A DNA stretch of 64,000 bases from Bermanella sp036960565 (GCA_036960565.1 JBALXQ010000023.1:1-64000), one strand, 5' to 3'. Numbered from the stretch's first letter, positions 1 through 7,838 are shown. Notes: a model not told the origin generated them from the letters alone. Numbers and translations are program-made.

Positions 1-645
1 GCTGATTTATCAACTTCTAATATTTCAAAATAATCCAAAATCATCTCCTGAATATGTCATAGGGTATCCATCGCTTAGGTGTAAAACGGGCTGATATTTT
101 CGTGTTTTGCACAAAGCCAAGCTTAATATTACGGATGGAATACGGGTTGTTAAAATTGAAGGTTTAACGCCTGCTATATGGCAATGGCATTAAAGGACTA
201 GAGTTCAATCGGGACAGGGCATTAGAGAGTCTAGATTCGGTCGAGTACCATTTTCCACCTGCCCTTATCTAGTGGTGCCTTGCTCTTAGAAAGTGAGCGG
301 ATTATAGGCGAATGACGATTTGGTGTCGACCATTGAGGTAGGGGGTGCTAATGGATAGCTGGGTTGGTCATTAAGGGCTGCGGGATCAGATCTTGCCTTT
401 TTACCTTAAGCGCACAAAATCAAAGGGGTCAGAGTCGAATGGCACTAAGTTAAGCCTGTATTCCATGACCCTAACCCCATTAATTCGGCCTTTAGTTCTG
501 CTTTAGGCTTGGTTAATAACTTGAAGGGCTTGGGCCTTCGCTTTTGAGCTCTGACCCCTTTGATTTTGTGCTTTGATTTTGTGAAAGAACTGGCGGTAAA
601 ACGGTGACCTTGAATCTTGCATTACATTTTGATTATAGAGCGTGA
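1..645. other. Gene-free left end containing repeat sequence
   Basis: No convincing coding region is seen in this stretch. It contains the largest member of the local intergenic repeat family (about 381-571). The first 370 bases show no gene that I can support; they may be the degraded end of a gene lying outside the window. Confidence 0.6.
381..571. repeat. Composite intergenic repeat with 23-bp inverted arms
   Basis: The arm at 412-434 (starting GCACAAAATCAAAGG) recurs as an exact reverse complement at 549-571, giving 23-bp perfect arms around a spacer of about 114 bp. The left flank 383-420 carries one arm of the shorter palindromic repeat found at 3028-3080 and 6008-6062. The interior (427-520) resembles 18209-18285 in order and wording (GAATGGCAC, TTAAGCCT, ATTAATTC, TTTAG). 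This is the structure of a non-autonomous mobile element or a REP cluster. No transposase is present in the window. Confidence 0.6.
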
Positions 646-1104
646 TTAATCTTTCCCAAAACTGATTTTTATCTGAGTGAGGGGCACAGCTTGGCCTTGT
701 TGATTGACAATTTGAGTACGTAAGGGGAGTCGAGTTTCTTTATCAATTACCTTTGACCAGGTCTTATCTTCAGTATTTGACCACTGGCTGGTCCATTCCA
801 TCAAGCTCACAATGGTGGGCAATAACGCTAAGCATTTGGGCGTGGGGTTGTACAGCATGCGCTTGGCGCCTGGCTTCACAGGGCTTTTATAAACAATATC
901 CGCTTTCTCTAATTCAGCTAAACGCATCGTTAGCACATTACGTGAAATTTTTAGGCTCTCCTTTAAGGTATCAAACCGGTTAACCCCACGAATAATGTCC
1001 CGCACGATCAGTAGGGTCCACTTGTCACCTATTAGGTTTAGGGCCTCTTCAATGGGGCAGTTAACCTGCGTTTTTTCCAAAATTGTATCCACCTTCGTCT
1101 TCAA
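646..1104 (-). CDS. HxlR-family winged-helix transcriptional regulator
   Basis: A 152-residue protein with a single HxlR-type winged helix-turn-helix over roughly residues 15-110. It shows the family hallmarks: an early Cys in NCPIEEAL, the GDKWTLLIVRDI helix, RFDTLKESL, the recognition segment ISRNVLTMRLAELE, and a wing ending in Y.PTPK. HxlR proteins are dimeric DNA-binding factors that often control adjacent detoxification or redox genes and sometimes sense through the N-terminal Cys. It is transcribed away from the tautomerase-like pair starting at 1282, and the shared spacer holds a clean palindrome at 1239-1261. The family call is firm; the signal is unknown. Confidence 0.93.
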   Translation of the reverse strand: MKTKVDTILEKTQVNCPIEEALNLIGDKWTLLIVRDIIRGVNRFDTLKESLKISRNVLTMRLAELEKADIVYKSPVKPGAKRMLYNPTPKCLALLPTIVSLMEWTSQWSNTEDKTWSKVIDKETRLPLRTQIVNQQGQAVPLTQIKISFGKD

Positions 1105-1238
1105 TGCTAATAACTCTCTAATTTTAGTTCGAATCTAGGACGGATAGAAGCCCTTATTTACAGCGCGTCAGTATCAGAAAAGTACTCATTTGCATTAAAT
1201 AGGTTGTAATTTAGGACTAAATTTAATAACTTGGCATA

Positions 1239-1261
1239 TTAAGTCCTTAAGTAGGACTTAA
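1239..1261. promoter_or_regulatory. Predicted HxlR operator
   Basis: TTAAGTCC (1239-1246) and GGACTTAA (1254-1261) form an exact 8-bp inverted repeat with a 7-bp spacer, 20 bp upstream of the start at 1282. A related half-site TAGGAC lies at 1213 and another near 1136, close to the regulator's own start. Location in the divergent promoter region suggests binding by the HxlR regulator at 646-1104; this is inference. Confidence 0.6.
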
Positions 1262-1281
1262 TTAATGATAGGGGGATATAA

Positions 1282-1752
1282 ATGAAAAAATCAAATCTGA
1301 TTCTGTGTTCCGTCATTGAACATGACATCGATGGAATCATTCGGCTTAAACTAGAAAAAGAGATGCTTAGTCTATATAAGCGGCATTTTGGAGAGGGCGC
1401 TTCCATCAACGTTATTTGGATCGAGGTGCCAAACGGTCAGGCCTATCAAGCAGGCAAAATATCCAAGACCGCCACCATTCTTTGTAGTGTAGAAAATCAG
1501 CTTCCGCAACACCAACGAGTTCCCTTCATTGAAGATGTGTGTGAGTTATGGCACCAGCACACAGCTAAACCGAAAAACAGATTAGTGGTCAGCGCGGCTG
1601 ATGAAGAGCGGGTTAAGTATGTTATTTCCCTAAGTCGAGATCGGGTAGGTGGCGTTCGCAAAGTCATAGTATTACTAAAAATGATTCGCCAGCTTTTAGC
1701 CAGCAAGCTAAAGCACGGTTATTTAAGTATGAACATTAACCTTAATGGTTAG
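1282..1752 (+). CDS. Tautomerase-fold-like protein lacking the N-terminal proline
   Basis: A 156-residue cytosolic protein that I cannot assign firmly. The order of predicted elements (short strand after the start, long helix to about residue 35, strand INVIWIEVP, second strand TATILCSV, helix, then NRLVVSAAD) parallels the proven-type tautomerase encoded 9 bp downstream, so I infer a tautomerase-superfamily fold. Unlike that neighbour, residue 2 is Lys, not the catalytic Pro, and a C-terminal basic extension of about 45 residues is present. A GGGGG purine stretch at 1270-1274 is the likely ribosome site. It probably forms an operon with the next gene under HxlR control and could be a non-catalytic partner subunit. 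Confidence 0.6.
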   Translation: MKKSNLILCSVIEHDIDGIIRLKLEKEMLSLYKRHFGEGASINVIWIEVPNGQAYQAGKISKTATILCSVENQLPQHQRVPFIEDVCELWHQHTAKPKNRLVVSAADEERVKYVISLSRDRVGGVRKVIVLLKMIRQLLASKLKHGYLSMNINLNG

Positions 1753-1761
1753 GAGTCTAAT

Positions 1762-2139
1762 ATGCCGTTATATACAGTTTCAACTCGAAAATCGTTAGCG
1801 CCAGACATCAAACAAAAAGTAGTGAATACCATTACTGAGCAGCACTGTGAAATTACTGAAGCGATCCCAGAGTTTGTACAAGTTTTTTTTTCTGAAGGCG
1901 TGCCATTAAAAAGCAAAGTTGATTTACATTTATTGGGATCTATTCGTGACGGTCGCAGCGATGAGGTTAAATTGAAAATGCATGATGCTTTCAAAAACGC
2001 TTTGGCTAAAATAGTTCAATCTGAACCTAAAAGGATAGAATCTGTTCTGTCAGATGTGCCAGCAAGTTGGGTAATGGAAGGGGGTGAAATTCTACCAGAG
2101 CCAGGGCAGGAGAAAGAGTGGTTGGCTTCTATAAGTTAA
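1762..2139 (+). CDS. Tautomerase family protein (cis-CaaD-like)
   Basis: A 125-residue protein of the trimeric tautomerase/cis-3-chloroacrylic acid dehalogenase type. After removal of Met the N-terminal residue is Pro1, the general base or nucleophile of the superfamily. His27 and the pair Arg61/Arg64 (IRDGR) match the His28 and Arg70/Arg73 pattern of cis-CaaD, and the tail WVMEGGEILPEPG resembles the C-terminal Tyr/Glu region of that family. The true substrate is unknown: enol-keto tautomerisation or hydration of an unsaturated acid are both possible. It follows 1282-1752 by 9 bp, so co-transcription is likely. Confidence 0.85.
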   Translation: MPLYTVSTRKSLAPDIKQKVVNTITEQHCEITEAIPEFVQVFFSEGVPLKSKVDLHLLGSIRDGRSDEVKLKMHDAFKNALAKIVQSEPKRIESVLSDVPASWVMEGGEILPEPGQEKEWLASIS

Positions 2140-2160
2140 GGGTAATTGTTTAAGAGTTTC

Positions 2161-2241
2161 GAGGGCAGGTCTTGTCTTTTTGCCTAAGCGAACAAGGCAA
2201 GGCCCGCTCTCTCATTTCCAGCCCCTCATTTCCAGCCCCTT
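2161..2241. repeat. Palindromic intergenic repeat copy followed by a 14-bp tandem duplication
   Basis: 2161-2211 is a diverged copy of the palindromic repeat (GAGGGCAGGTCTTG at the left, mirrored by AAGGCCCGCTCTC at the right), starting 22 bp after the tautomerase stop. Directly after it the 14-bp unit TCATTTCCAGCCCC occurs twice in tandem (2212-2225 and 2226-2239). Confidence 0.65.
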
Positions 2242-2349
2242 AACTGTTTATTTAAATAGTCGTTATTCCCCATTGAGGCGGCGCGACTGTTAACTTAATA
2301 AATACCCAGTATTATCTCGTTATCTATATCAACTAATTAATTAATCACA

Positions 2350-2982
2350 ATGACAAAAAAACAATCACCAAGCCAACTGGATGAAATACAAAGCATCACC
2401 CTTGGCCATTATAATGCCAATGCCCAATCCTTTTGGTTGGGTACCAAAGATCATGATGTTAGCCAGAATATAAATGCTTTTTTACAAGCCTTACCCAAAG
2501 ATAAAGCACTGGATATTCTTGATTTTGGTTGTGGCCCAGGGCGAGATCTCACCACCTTTAAAAATTTTGGCCATAAGCCAGTTGGCTTGGATGGCAGTGA
2601 GGAATTCTGCATATTGGCGCAAAAAAACAGTGAGTGCCCTGTATTGCATATGTCGTTTTTAGATTTGGAACTGGGCGAGGGAATGTTCGATGGCATATTT
2701 GCCAATGCCTCTTTGTTTCATGTTCCCAGCCAAGAGCTGGCTGCGGTTTTAAAAAAGTGTCATCAGGCACTGCGCTCAGGGGGAATATTGTTTACTTCAA
2801 ACCCCAGAGGCTCAGGGGAAGGTTGGCAGGGGGATCGCTATGGAAATTATATGGAATATGAACAGAGCAAGATTTGTATGCAGCAAGCTGGGTTTGAGGT
2901 ATTGCATCATTATTACCGTCCCCAGGGCCAGCCCATTCACCTTCAGCCTTGGCTGGCCTTGGTTTGCCAGCGAACTAATTAA
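2350..2982 (+). CDS. Class I SAM-dependent methyltransferase
   Basis: A 210-residue soluble methyltransferase. Motif I is the glycine-rich DFGCGPGRDL at about residue 58, followed by the acidic ribose-binding residue in GLDGSEEF. Motif II lies around FDGIFANASLFH, and the SGGILFTS segment matches motif III of the Rossmann-like fold. It resembles the Methyltransf_11/25 group, whose members modify small molecules; I see nothing that fixes the substrate. It stands alone, flanked on both sides by the palindromic repeat. Confidence 0.88.
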   Translation: MTKKQSPSQLDEIQSITLGHYNANAQSFWLGTKDHDVSQNINAFLQALPKDKALDILDFGCGPGRDLTTFKNFGHKPVGLDGSEEFCILAQKNSECPVLHMSFLDLELGEGMFDGIFANASLFHVPSQELAAVLKKCHQALRSGGILFTSNPRGSGEGWQGDRYGNYMEYEQSKICMQQAGFEVLHHYYRPQGQPIHLQPWLALVCQRTN

Positions 2983-3027
2983 TATTATTTGCGACACGAA
3001 AAGTCGAGAGAGGAGCGAGGAGGGAGC

Positions 3028-3080
3028 GAGGGTCAGGTCTTGCCTTTTGCCTTAAACATACAAAACAAGACCTAACCCTC
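3028..3080. repeat. Palindromic REP/MITE-like repeat copy
   Basis: The best-formed copy of the family. The 15-bp arm GAGGGTCAGGTCTTG (3028-3042) pairs with CAAGACCTAACCCTC (3066-3080) with one mismatch, and the inner segments TTTTG and CAAAA also pair, so nearly the whole 53-bp unit can fold as one hairpin. It begins 45 bp after the methyltransferase stop. It could act as a terminator or 3' stabiliser. Confidence 0.75.
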
Positions 3081-3182
3081 GATTTTTGTACACGCCCTGT
3101 AATTACGCGCCCTAGATCAATTTCTCCCTCCTATATGCATATTCTCTAATGTTAAATATAAGAATATTACTGGCTTTAGTGA

Positions 3183-3236
3183 TTGACAAGAGACCGATAG
3201 TCTCTTAAAGTTCAAATAAGAGACCGGTAGTCACTA
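3183..3236 (+). promoter_or_regulatory. Predicted autoregulated promoter with two TetR operators
   Basis: AAGAGAC-N5-GTCTCTT (3188-3206) is a perfect 7-bp inverted repeat, and AAGAGAC-N5-GTCACTA (3218-3236) is a second, imperfect copy 30 bp on. A consensus -35 box TTGACA lies at 3183-3188, so the first operator covers the promoter core. Both sites lie between 13 and 66 bp before the TetR gene at 3249. Autorepression is inferred. Confidence 0.65.
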
Positions 3237-3248
3237 ATTAAGGTAAAC

Positions 3249-3896
3249 ATGAATTGGCAGCGTGCTAGAACAGACGAAAATAAGAATGAGAGAAAAGAAG
3301 CCATTTATAAGGCCGCTTTCTCTCTATTCAAAAAGAACGGCTACGACAAGGTGAGCTTTAATGGCATTGCCGTCGAGGCAGGTTTTACTAAATCGAATAT
3401 GTATCGCTATTTTAGCTCTAAAGAAGAGATCTTTTTGAATGTTTTTGCAGTCCTGTTTGAGGCTTGGTTTGAAAACTATACCAAGCAACTGCAAGGCCTT
3501 AAGGAAAACGAAGATATACAAAAATTTGCAAAAGCCTGGGTGAATTCAATGATGGCCGATCCTGATTTTTTGGATTTAATTCCGTTGCTTATGGTGTCGT
3601 TAGAAAAAAATAGTTCGTTTGATCAGCTGGTTGTATTTAAGCGCTTATCCAGAGACTTGTTATATAGAATTACGCTTGAGGTAAGCAGAATTTACCCCGA
3701 CATTAAAGATGAGAAAGCTTTTCGGTTTCTCACCTTAAGTTATGGCGCCACGGCGAATTATTGGGCAGCAAATTCACACAATGACGCGCTGATTAAAATT
3801 TATCAAATGGATGAATTTCAAGACTTAACACCGAATTTTGAAGCGGACCTAACGGAATCAGTCGAAATTATCATTAAAGGGTTAAAAGCACCTTAA
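3249..3896 (+). CDS. TetR/AcrR-family transcriptional regulator
   Basis: A 215-residue regulator. The N-terminal TetR DNA-binding domain spans about residues 14-62, with the helix-turn-helix in GIAVEAGFTKSNMYRYFSSKEEIF. The C-terminal ligand-binding part is all-helical and has no recognisable subclass. Two operator-like palindromes precede it (3188-3236), the first covering the likely promoter. The SRPBCC gene 115 bp downstream on the same strand is the obvious candidate target, but I see no separate copy of the operator directly before that gene. The ligand is unknown. Confidence 0.92.
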   Translation: MNWQRARTDENKNERKEAIYKAAFSLFKKNGYDKVSFNGIAVEAGFTKSNMYRYFSSKEEIFLNVFAVLFEAWFENYTKQLQGLKENEDIQKFAKAWVNSMMADPDFLDLIPLLMVSLEKNSSFDQLVVFKRLSRDLLYRITLEVSRIYPDIKDEKAFRFLTLSYGATANYWAANSHNDALIKIYQMDEFQDLTPNFEADLTESVEIIIKGLKAP

Positions 3897-4011
3897 TAAA
3901 AAATAAAGCTTTAAAAGCACGATAGGAAAATAATTAGGGAAAACCACCATAACGGGTTTAGCGACTAATATTAGACGTAACAAACATTTAAATTAAAGAA
4001 GGTAAATAACC

Positions 4012-4518
4012 ATGGCGCACCACACTGAAAATTCAATTAAAGTTAATGTTTCTGCTGAAAAAATTTGGCAAGTACTGGCGGACTACAGCGGCATTGAAAA
4101 CTTTGCCGCTACCATAAAATCATCTCCTATCGTAGGGGACGTAAAATCTGGACTGGGTGCAAAACGAAAATGTACGTTTAATGATGGCTCAAGCTTGGTT
4201 GAAGAAATTATTGATTACCAAGAAGGGCAGGGCTACAAAATGGGTCTTTCTGAGCACTCACTGCCATTAAAAGAAATGCAGGCAGAAATGGCTGTAAAAA
4301 AGATTGATGAAAATAGCTGTGAGATTTTCATGGCAGCCGATTTTGTTGTGAAAGGAGGTCCTTTAGGCTGGCTGTTGGGACAGTTTGTCATGCGCCCCAT
4401 CATGAAAGGGGTATTTAAAAAAGTAATGAGTGGTTTAGCTTATCACTGCGTCACAGGTAACCGAATTGATGAAAAGTTACCGGCCAATGAAGATTTGAAA
4501 AATATCGTTATTGGCTAA
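4012..4518 (+). CDS. SRPBCC-family (polyketide cyclase/START-like) protein
   Basis: A 168-residue protein with the helix-grip fold pattern of the polyketide cyclase/dehydrase group. It opens with HTENSIKVNVSAEKIWQVLADYSGIENF, the usual strand-helix start, followed by GAKRKCTFNDG and a long C-terminal helix around LGWLLGQFVMRPIMKGVFKKV. These proteins bind hydrophobic ligands in a deep cavity, and some are enzymes. AAAGAAGG at 3995-4002 is a suitable ribosome site. It is probably controlled by the TetR protein just upstream. Function beyond ligand binding is not deducible. Confidence 0.82.
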   Translation: MAHHTENSIKVNVSAEKIWQVLADYSGIENFAATIKSSPIVGDVKSGLGAKRKCTFNDGSSLVEEIIDYQEGQGYKMGLSEHSLPLKEMQAEMAVKKIDENSCEIFMAADFVVKGGPLGWLLGQFVMRPIMKGVFKKVMSGLAYHCVTGNRIDEKLPANEDLKNIVIG

Positions 4519-4730
4519 TATCATTATTAGATAGTTTTAAAGAAAGCCCTAAATGGAAATACGGGGTTAACTAGCCTGACATGAGGAGGGAGTCACCTGA
4601 CTCCCTAAGCGCTAACCGGACATCCATCCCAGTGGCTTTATCAGCTTGAAGCTGGGTGACTCGTTCTGTTTTTATTGTATTGGATGTTCGGTTACTCGAT
4701 GCAAGGGTGTTTTCTGGCTGGGCGCTGCCA

Positions 4731-4891
4731 AGCGTACTACCTGTAATAATCCAACCTGCCCAGACAAGAACTTGCTATAACCTGGGTTCTGCCTGCGAAA
4801 TAGTCCCACAAATGAAAATGTCTAAAACCACTAAAAAGCTGAATGATCGCTACTATTGGTGCTCGAAAAGTTAACCCTACAAGCCAAAGAA
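4731..4891 (+). pseudogene. Truncated, frameshifted duplicate of the gene at 12726-13025
   Basis: From AGCGTACTACCTG onward this segment matches the promoter and first 27 codons of the intact gene at 12726-13025 (its counterpart is about 12647-12808). The extended -10 box, the untranslated leader and the opening MKMSKTTKKLNDR are all retained. One T is missing relative to the intact copy at about 4850, which shifts the frame, and similarity stops abruptly at about 4891, where repeat-family sequence (AATCAAAGGGATCA) begins. It is a broken partial duplication, probably linked to the repeat. Confidence 0.8.
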
Positions 4892-4940
4892 ATCAAAGGG
4901 ATCAAAGTCGTTGGTTTGAATCAAAGGGTTGAGGGTTAGG
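4892..4940. repeat. Repeat-family fragment abutting the gene remnant
   Basis: AATCAAAGGGATCAAAGTC followed by GGTCTGAATGGCC resembles the arm at 417-440 and the segment at 18209-18220. It starts exactly where the duplicated gene is cut off. A similar AATCAAAGAGCTCAGAGTC lies at about 12510-12528, upstream of the intact gene. Confidence 0.5.
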
Positions 4941-5298
4941 TCTGAATGGCCTGGGAACTGTTGCAACTGGAAGCGCAGTTATCTATTCCTTTGGCAATTA
5001 TTATTTCCGCAAACTAACCAGGCAACCATCATAGCGACAGTAGCGCTGAGAAGACGCCCATTAGGTTTCTGCGTCAAGTGAACGTTATAATATCGCCCGA
5101 TAAATCGTGTGCCAGTGTTTATTACTTGAACTCAGGAGTTAATAAAGGGTTACGCATCCTTCGCACTAGCGAGTTGAATTCACCAAGAATAATCAAGACG
5201 GTTAAGGTTATACTGTTAAGGCCATAAAATGGCTTGGGTAAGTGGTTATTTAAAATCGAGTGAGGCCTCACTGATTTCTTTTGGGTGTAAATTGTCGA

Positions 5299-5985
5299 AT
5301 GCGACTTGATAAATATATTTGTAAGAGTACTGAGCTAAATAGAGTTGAAGCGAATGATGTAATACAGCGCCGCCAGGTGAAAGTAGATAACAAAGTCTTT
5401 ACGAATGGTGCGGTTCAGGTATATGGCATTCAGTGTGTAACACTGAATGATATCTCACTGAAACTGCGACCCTTTCGCTATATCTTAATCCATAAACCTG
5501 CGAATACCCTGTGTTCGAATGTGGACGAACGTCATCCTTCAATTCTTAACCATCTGGATGTGAATAATAAATCAGAGTTGCATATTGTTGGGCGTTTAGA
5601 TGCCGATACCACGGGGTTATTGCTCATTACCGATGACGGCAGTTGGACTTCAAAAATAATAAAACCCAGTGCACAGTGTGAAAAAGTTTACCGAGTGACG
5701 TTACGTGATGAGGTAACTTCCGAGGCTATTCTAAAGCTTGAAAAGGGGGTTATGTTGATAGGGATAGATGAGCCAACACTGCCTGCAAAAGTAACGCGAC
5801 TAAGCACTCACGAAGTACTGTTGGCGATTACGCAAGGTAAATTTCGGCAAGTTAAGCGTATGTTTCGGGCTGTGGGTAATCGTGTTAAACAATTACATCG
5901 AGAAAAAATTGGCCAAGTCTCTTTGGATGTTGAACTGGGCCAGTGGCGTTATTTAACCACGGATGAGGTTGACTCCTTTAACTAG
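5299..5985 (+). CDS. rsuA: 16S rRNA pseudouridine synthase, RsuA/RluE family
   Basis: A 228-residue enzyme that isomerises a specific rRNA uridine to pseudouridine. An S4 RNA-binding domain occupies about residues 1-50 (MRLDKYICKSTELNR), and the catalytic domain carries the family signature GRLDADTTGLLLITDDG with its active-site Asp, plus GKFRQVKRMFRAVGN near the C-terminus. The ATG at 5299 gives the MRLDK start typical of RsuA; an in-frame TTG 18 bp upstream is less likely. RsuA (U516 of 16S rRNA) fits best by length and start, but the RluE/RluF groups are close relatives. It is a single gene followed at once by a repeat copy. Confidence 0.85.
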   Translation: MRLDKYICKSTELNRVEANDVIQRRQVKVDNKVFTNGAVQVYGIQCVTLNDISLKLRPFRYILIHKPANTLCSNVDERHPSILNHLDVNNKSELHIVGRLDADTTGLLLITDDGSWTSKIIKPSAQCEKVYRVTLRDEVTSEAILKLEKGVMLIGIDEPTLPAKVTRLSTHEVLLAITQGKFRQVKRMFRAVGNRVKQLHREKIGQVSLDVELGQWRYLTTDEVDSFN

Positions 5986-6007
5986 TAAAATCAGGGGCGA
6001 AAGGCGC

Positions 6008-6062
6008 GAGGGTGAGGTCTTGCGTTTTGCCTTAAACGCACAAAACAAGACCTAAGCCCTGC
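6008..6062. repeat. Palindromic REP/MITE-like repeat copy
   Basis: GAGGGTGAGGTCTTG at 6008-6022 mirrors CAAGACCTAAGCCCTGC at 6046-6062, with the inner TTTTG...CAAAA pair retained. It fills the space between the convergent ends of the pseudouridine synthase and HchA genes, ending 3 bp before the HchA stop, so it may serve both as a terminator. Confidence 0.75.
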
Positions 6063-6065
6063 GAT

Positions 6066-6932
6066 TTATTTTACGAGAGCCGCATTCAGTAAAGTTTTGG
6101 TGGCTAGTCTTCCAAAATCATTGGCTGCTTTTGGGCCGGCACCCGTGATGAGGCGACGATCAAGGAAACATGAATTGTCCGCCTTGGTATTGGTGATAGT
6201 GACACCTAGCGCATTCAGTTTCTCGCCAAACTTCCATGGCATATGGCCGGGCATGTATCCGATCATAGGCGTTTGCTTGTCGATAGCATCTGGGAATGCG
6301 GCGATCTGGTATCCATCATAAATGAAGTTACTGCCGTTATCTGCGGCCAACAAAGCGGCAGGTCCATGGCAAAGTGCCAAAGTATACAAATTTTTATCAT
6401 GTGCCCAGTGCAGCAGTTTCCCTAAGTCAGCATTGTCCGGCAAGCCAAGCATCGCGCCGTGCCCGCCTGGTAAATAAACGGCCGCATATGGCGAATCATC
6501 CTTCATGGAGTTGGCAACAAAATCCACAAGACTGCCAGGTTTTTTAAACGCATCGGCAAAGTCGCGATACAGCTTTTTCACATCTTCGTCATCGTTAGGC
6601 ATTGCCCACATTTCAATTTTGGCAGCTGCGCCGGTGGGAGTGACAATATCCACCTCAAAGCCAGCACTCAATAGGTGCAGCATGGGTAATGCCATTTCTA
6701 CTGGGTGGTTTCCGGTGGAGAACTTCTTCCCGTTGGCCATGACCATATTACGCTCTTCCGTGCATACCATAAGGATGCGTCGTTTATCGCTTTGGACCGG
6801 CTTTGGGTAGGCGCCTCCGTCATAGTCAGTGGTTGATGACGTGGCTAGTTTCAATGCCAATGGCGAAGGGGCAAACGCACCATCATCCGTTGGCGTTGGG
6901 GCGGCTCTAAATAATTGTCGTAGAATGCTCAT
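6066..6932 (-). CDS. hchA: Hsp31-type DJ-1/PfpI protein (HchA: glyoxalase III / protein deglycase)
   Basis: A 288-residue DJ-1 superfamily protein matching E. coli Hsp31/HchA along its length. The nucleophile elbow ALCHGPAA gives Cys188 with His189. Asp215 in AAFPDAIDKQTP completes the expected triad, and the FSTGNHPVE segment carries the conserved residues near the active and metal sites. Hsp31 acts as a holding chaperone, a glutathione-independent glyoxalase and a deglycase. A nitroreductase gene lies 79 bp upstream on the same strand, so the two may be co-transcribed and controlled by the divergent LysR regulator at 7872, fitting an electrophile or carbonyl stress module. Confidence 0.93.
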   Translation of the reverse strand: MSILRQLFRAAPTPTDDGAFAPSPLALKLATSSTTDYDGGAYPKPVQSDKRRILMVCTEERNMVMANGKKFSTGNHPVEMALPMLHLLSAGFEVDIVTPTGAAAKIEMWAMPNDDEDVKKLYRDFADAFKKPGSLVDFVANSMKDDSPYAAVYLPGGHGAMLGLPDNADLGKLLHWAHDKNLYTLALCHGPAALLAADNGSNFIYDGYQIAAFPDAIDKQTPMIGYMPGHMPWKFGEKLNALGVTITNTKADNSCFLDRRLITGAGPKAANDFGRLATKTLLNAALVK

Positions 6933-7011
6933 AATATTTTGTGCTCACTATTTTGTGGGTCAACCATAGCCACTAGACAGAAATCTGGTGGCGCGCTGTT
7001 TAAACGTGAAA

Positions 7012-7653
7012 CTAGTCGACCAGTGTCACGATATCTTCATGTGACTTACGAACTTTTTTCATTGGCAACAGCCAGTCAGCGCTAGCATCGCGATAACCCA
7101 AAGGCAGGATAACGACCGAACGCAAGCCGCGTTCTTTCAAGCCTAATATTTTGTCAACGGTGGCCGAATCAAAGCCTTCCATCGGTGTGCTGTCAACTTC
7201 CTGTTCAGCTGCCGCCACCAAAGCAATGCCCAGTGCAATGTATGCTTGGCGGGCTGCGTGGGCGTAATTAACCTCGGTGTCACGAGGTAGGTAGCTGGCC
7301 TTTAGGTTGTCGTAATATTCCTTCACCATCGGTATCTCGCCGCGCTCTGCCGTGATCAATTTGGTGACATCGTCTATGCGCGCTTCTGTGTAGTTGTCCC
7401 AGGCCGCAAAAACCAACAGGTGTGAGCCTTCCGTAACCTGCGCCTGGTCGCCGGCCGCTTTGCATATGTCACCTAGTATCGCTGGATTGGTTACCACCAG
7501 AAGCTCAAAAGGTTGCGTACCACTTGATGTGGGCGCCAATCGAATGGCCTCCACAATGGCATCCACTTTAGCTTGCGGTACTACTTTTGCTGGGTCCATT
7601 TTCTTGGTGGCATAGCGCCAGTTCAGTTGTTCTATCAGGGTTTTATCGGTCAT
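7012..7653 (-). CDS. NAD(P)H-dependent nitroreductase family oxidoreductase (NfsB-like)
   Basis: A 213-residue FMN-dependent nitroreductase-fold enzyme. The start LNWRYATKKMDP and the following APTSSGTQPFELLVV are the FMN phosphate and isoalloxazine contacts conserved in NfsB-type enzymes. The C-terminal GLRSVVILPLGYRD and the final KVRKSHEDIV also fit the family. Length matches E. coli NfsB (217 residues). Such enzymes reduce nitro compounds and quinones as dimers. It is divergent from the LysR regulator starting at 7872, with a perfect palindrome between them, and upstream of hchA on the same strand. Confidence 0.9.
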   Translation of the reverse strand: MTDKTLIEQLNWRYATKKMDPAKVVPQAKVDAIVEAIRLAPTSSGTQPFELLVVTNPAILGDICKAAGDQAQVTEGSHLLVFAAWDNYTEARIDDVTKLITAERGEIPMVKEYYDNLKASYLPRDTEVNYAHAARQAYIALGIALVAAAEQEVDSTPMEGFDSATVDKILGLKERGLRSVVILPLGYRDASADWLLPMKKVRKSHEDIVTLVD

Positions 7654-7838
7654 TTTTTAGGTCCTATTGTTGGCTCTCAGATGAAATGCATTCAACGTAA
7701 ATACGCGTGATACCAAAATCATTGATTTGTACCGCGTTGATTAAGTGATTCACAAATTCTTTTTAAAGTGTTTGGGCAATGAACACAGGAATAGTACAGC
7801 TCAATGCCGAGCTTGATTAGGTTTGGAATACGCACTAT

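Larger units (their letters stand above)
4519..5298. other. Long gene-free stretch with hairpins, a gene remnant and repeat debris
   Basis: No intact gene is present in these 780 bases. They hold a perfect 9-bp hairpin (AGGGAGTCA at 4587-4595, TGACTCCCT at 4598-4606), which may end the SRPBCC transcript, and an imperfect 14-bp inverted pair (about 4612-4625 and 4681-4694). A truncated copy of a gene follows (4731-4891) and then repeat fragments (4892-4940). The last 300 bases before the pseudouridine synthase show nothing I can name. Confidence 0.6.

Noticed and set aside
2212..2239. 14-bp tandem duplication as a regulatory iteron
   Set aside because: Only two units, beside a decayed repeat copy and far from a promoter; more likely slippage.
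4612..4694. Second attC-like inverted pair
   Set aside because: The arms are imperfect and the ends do not fit GTTRRRY/RYYYAAC, so it is treated only as a hairpin.
4656..4874. 72-codon frame in the 4.5-5.3 kb gap
   Set aside because: Its end is the frameshifted start of the duplicated 12726 gene, and the first part is untranslated sequence in the intact copy.
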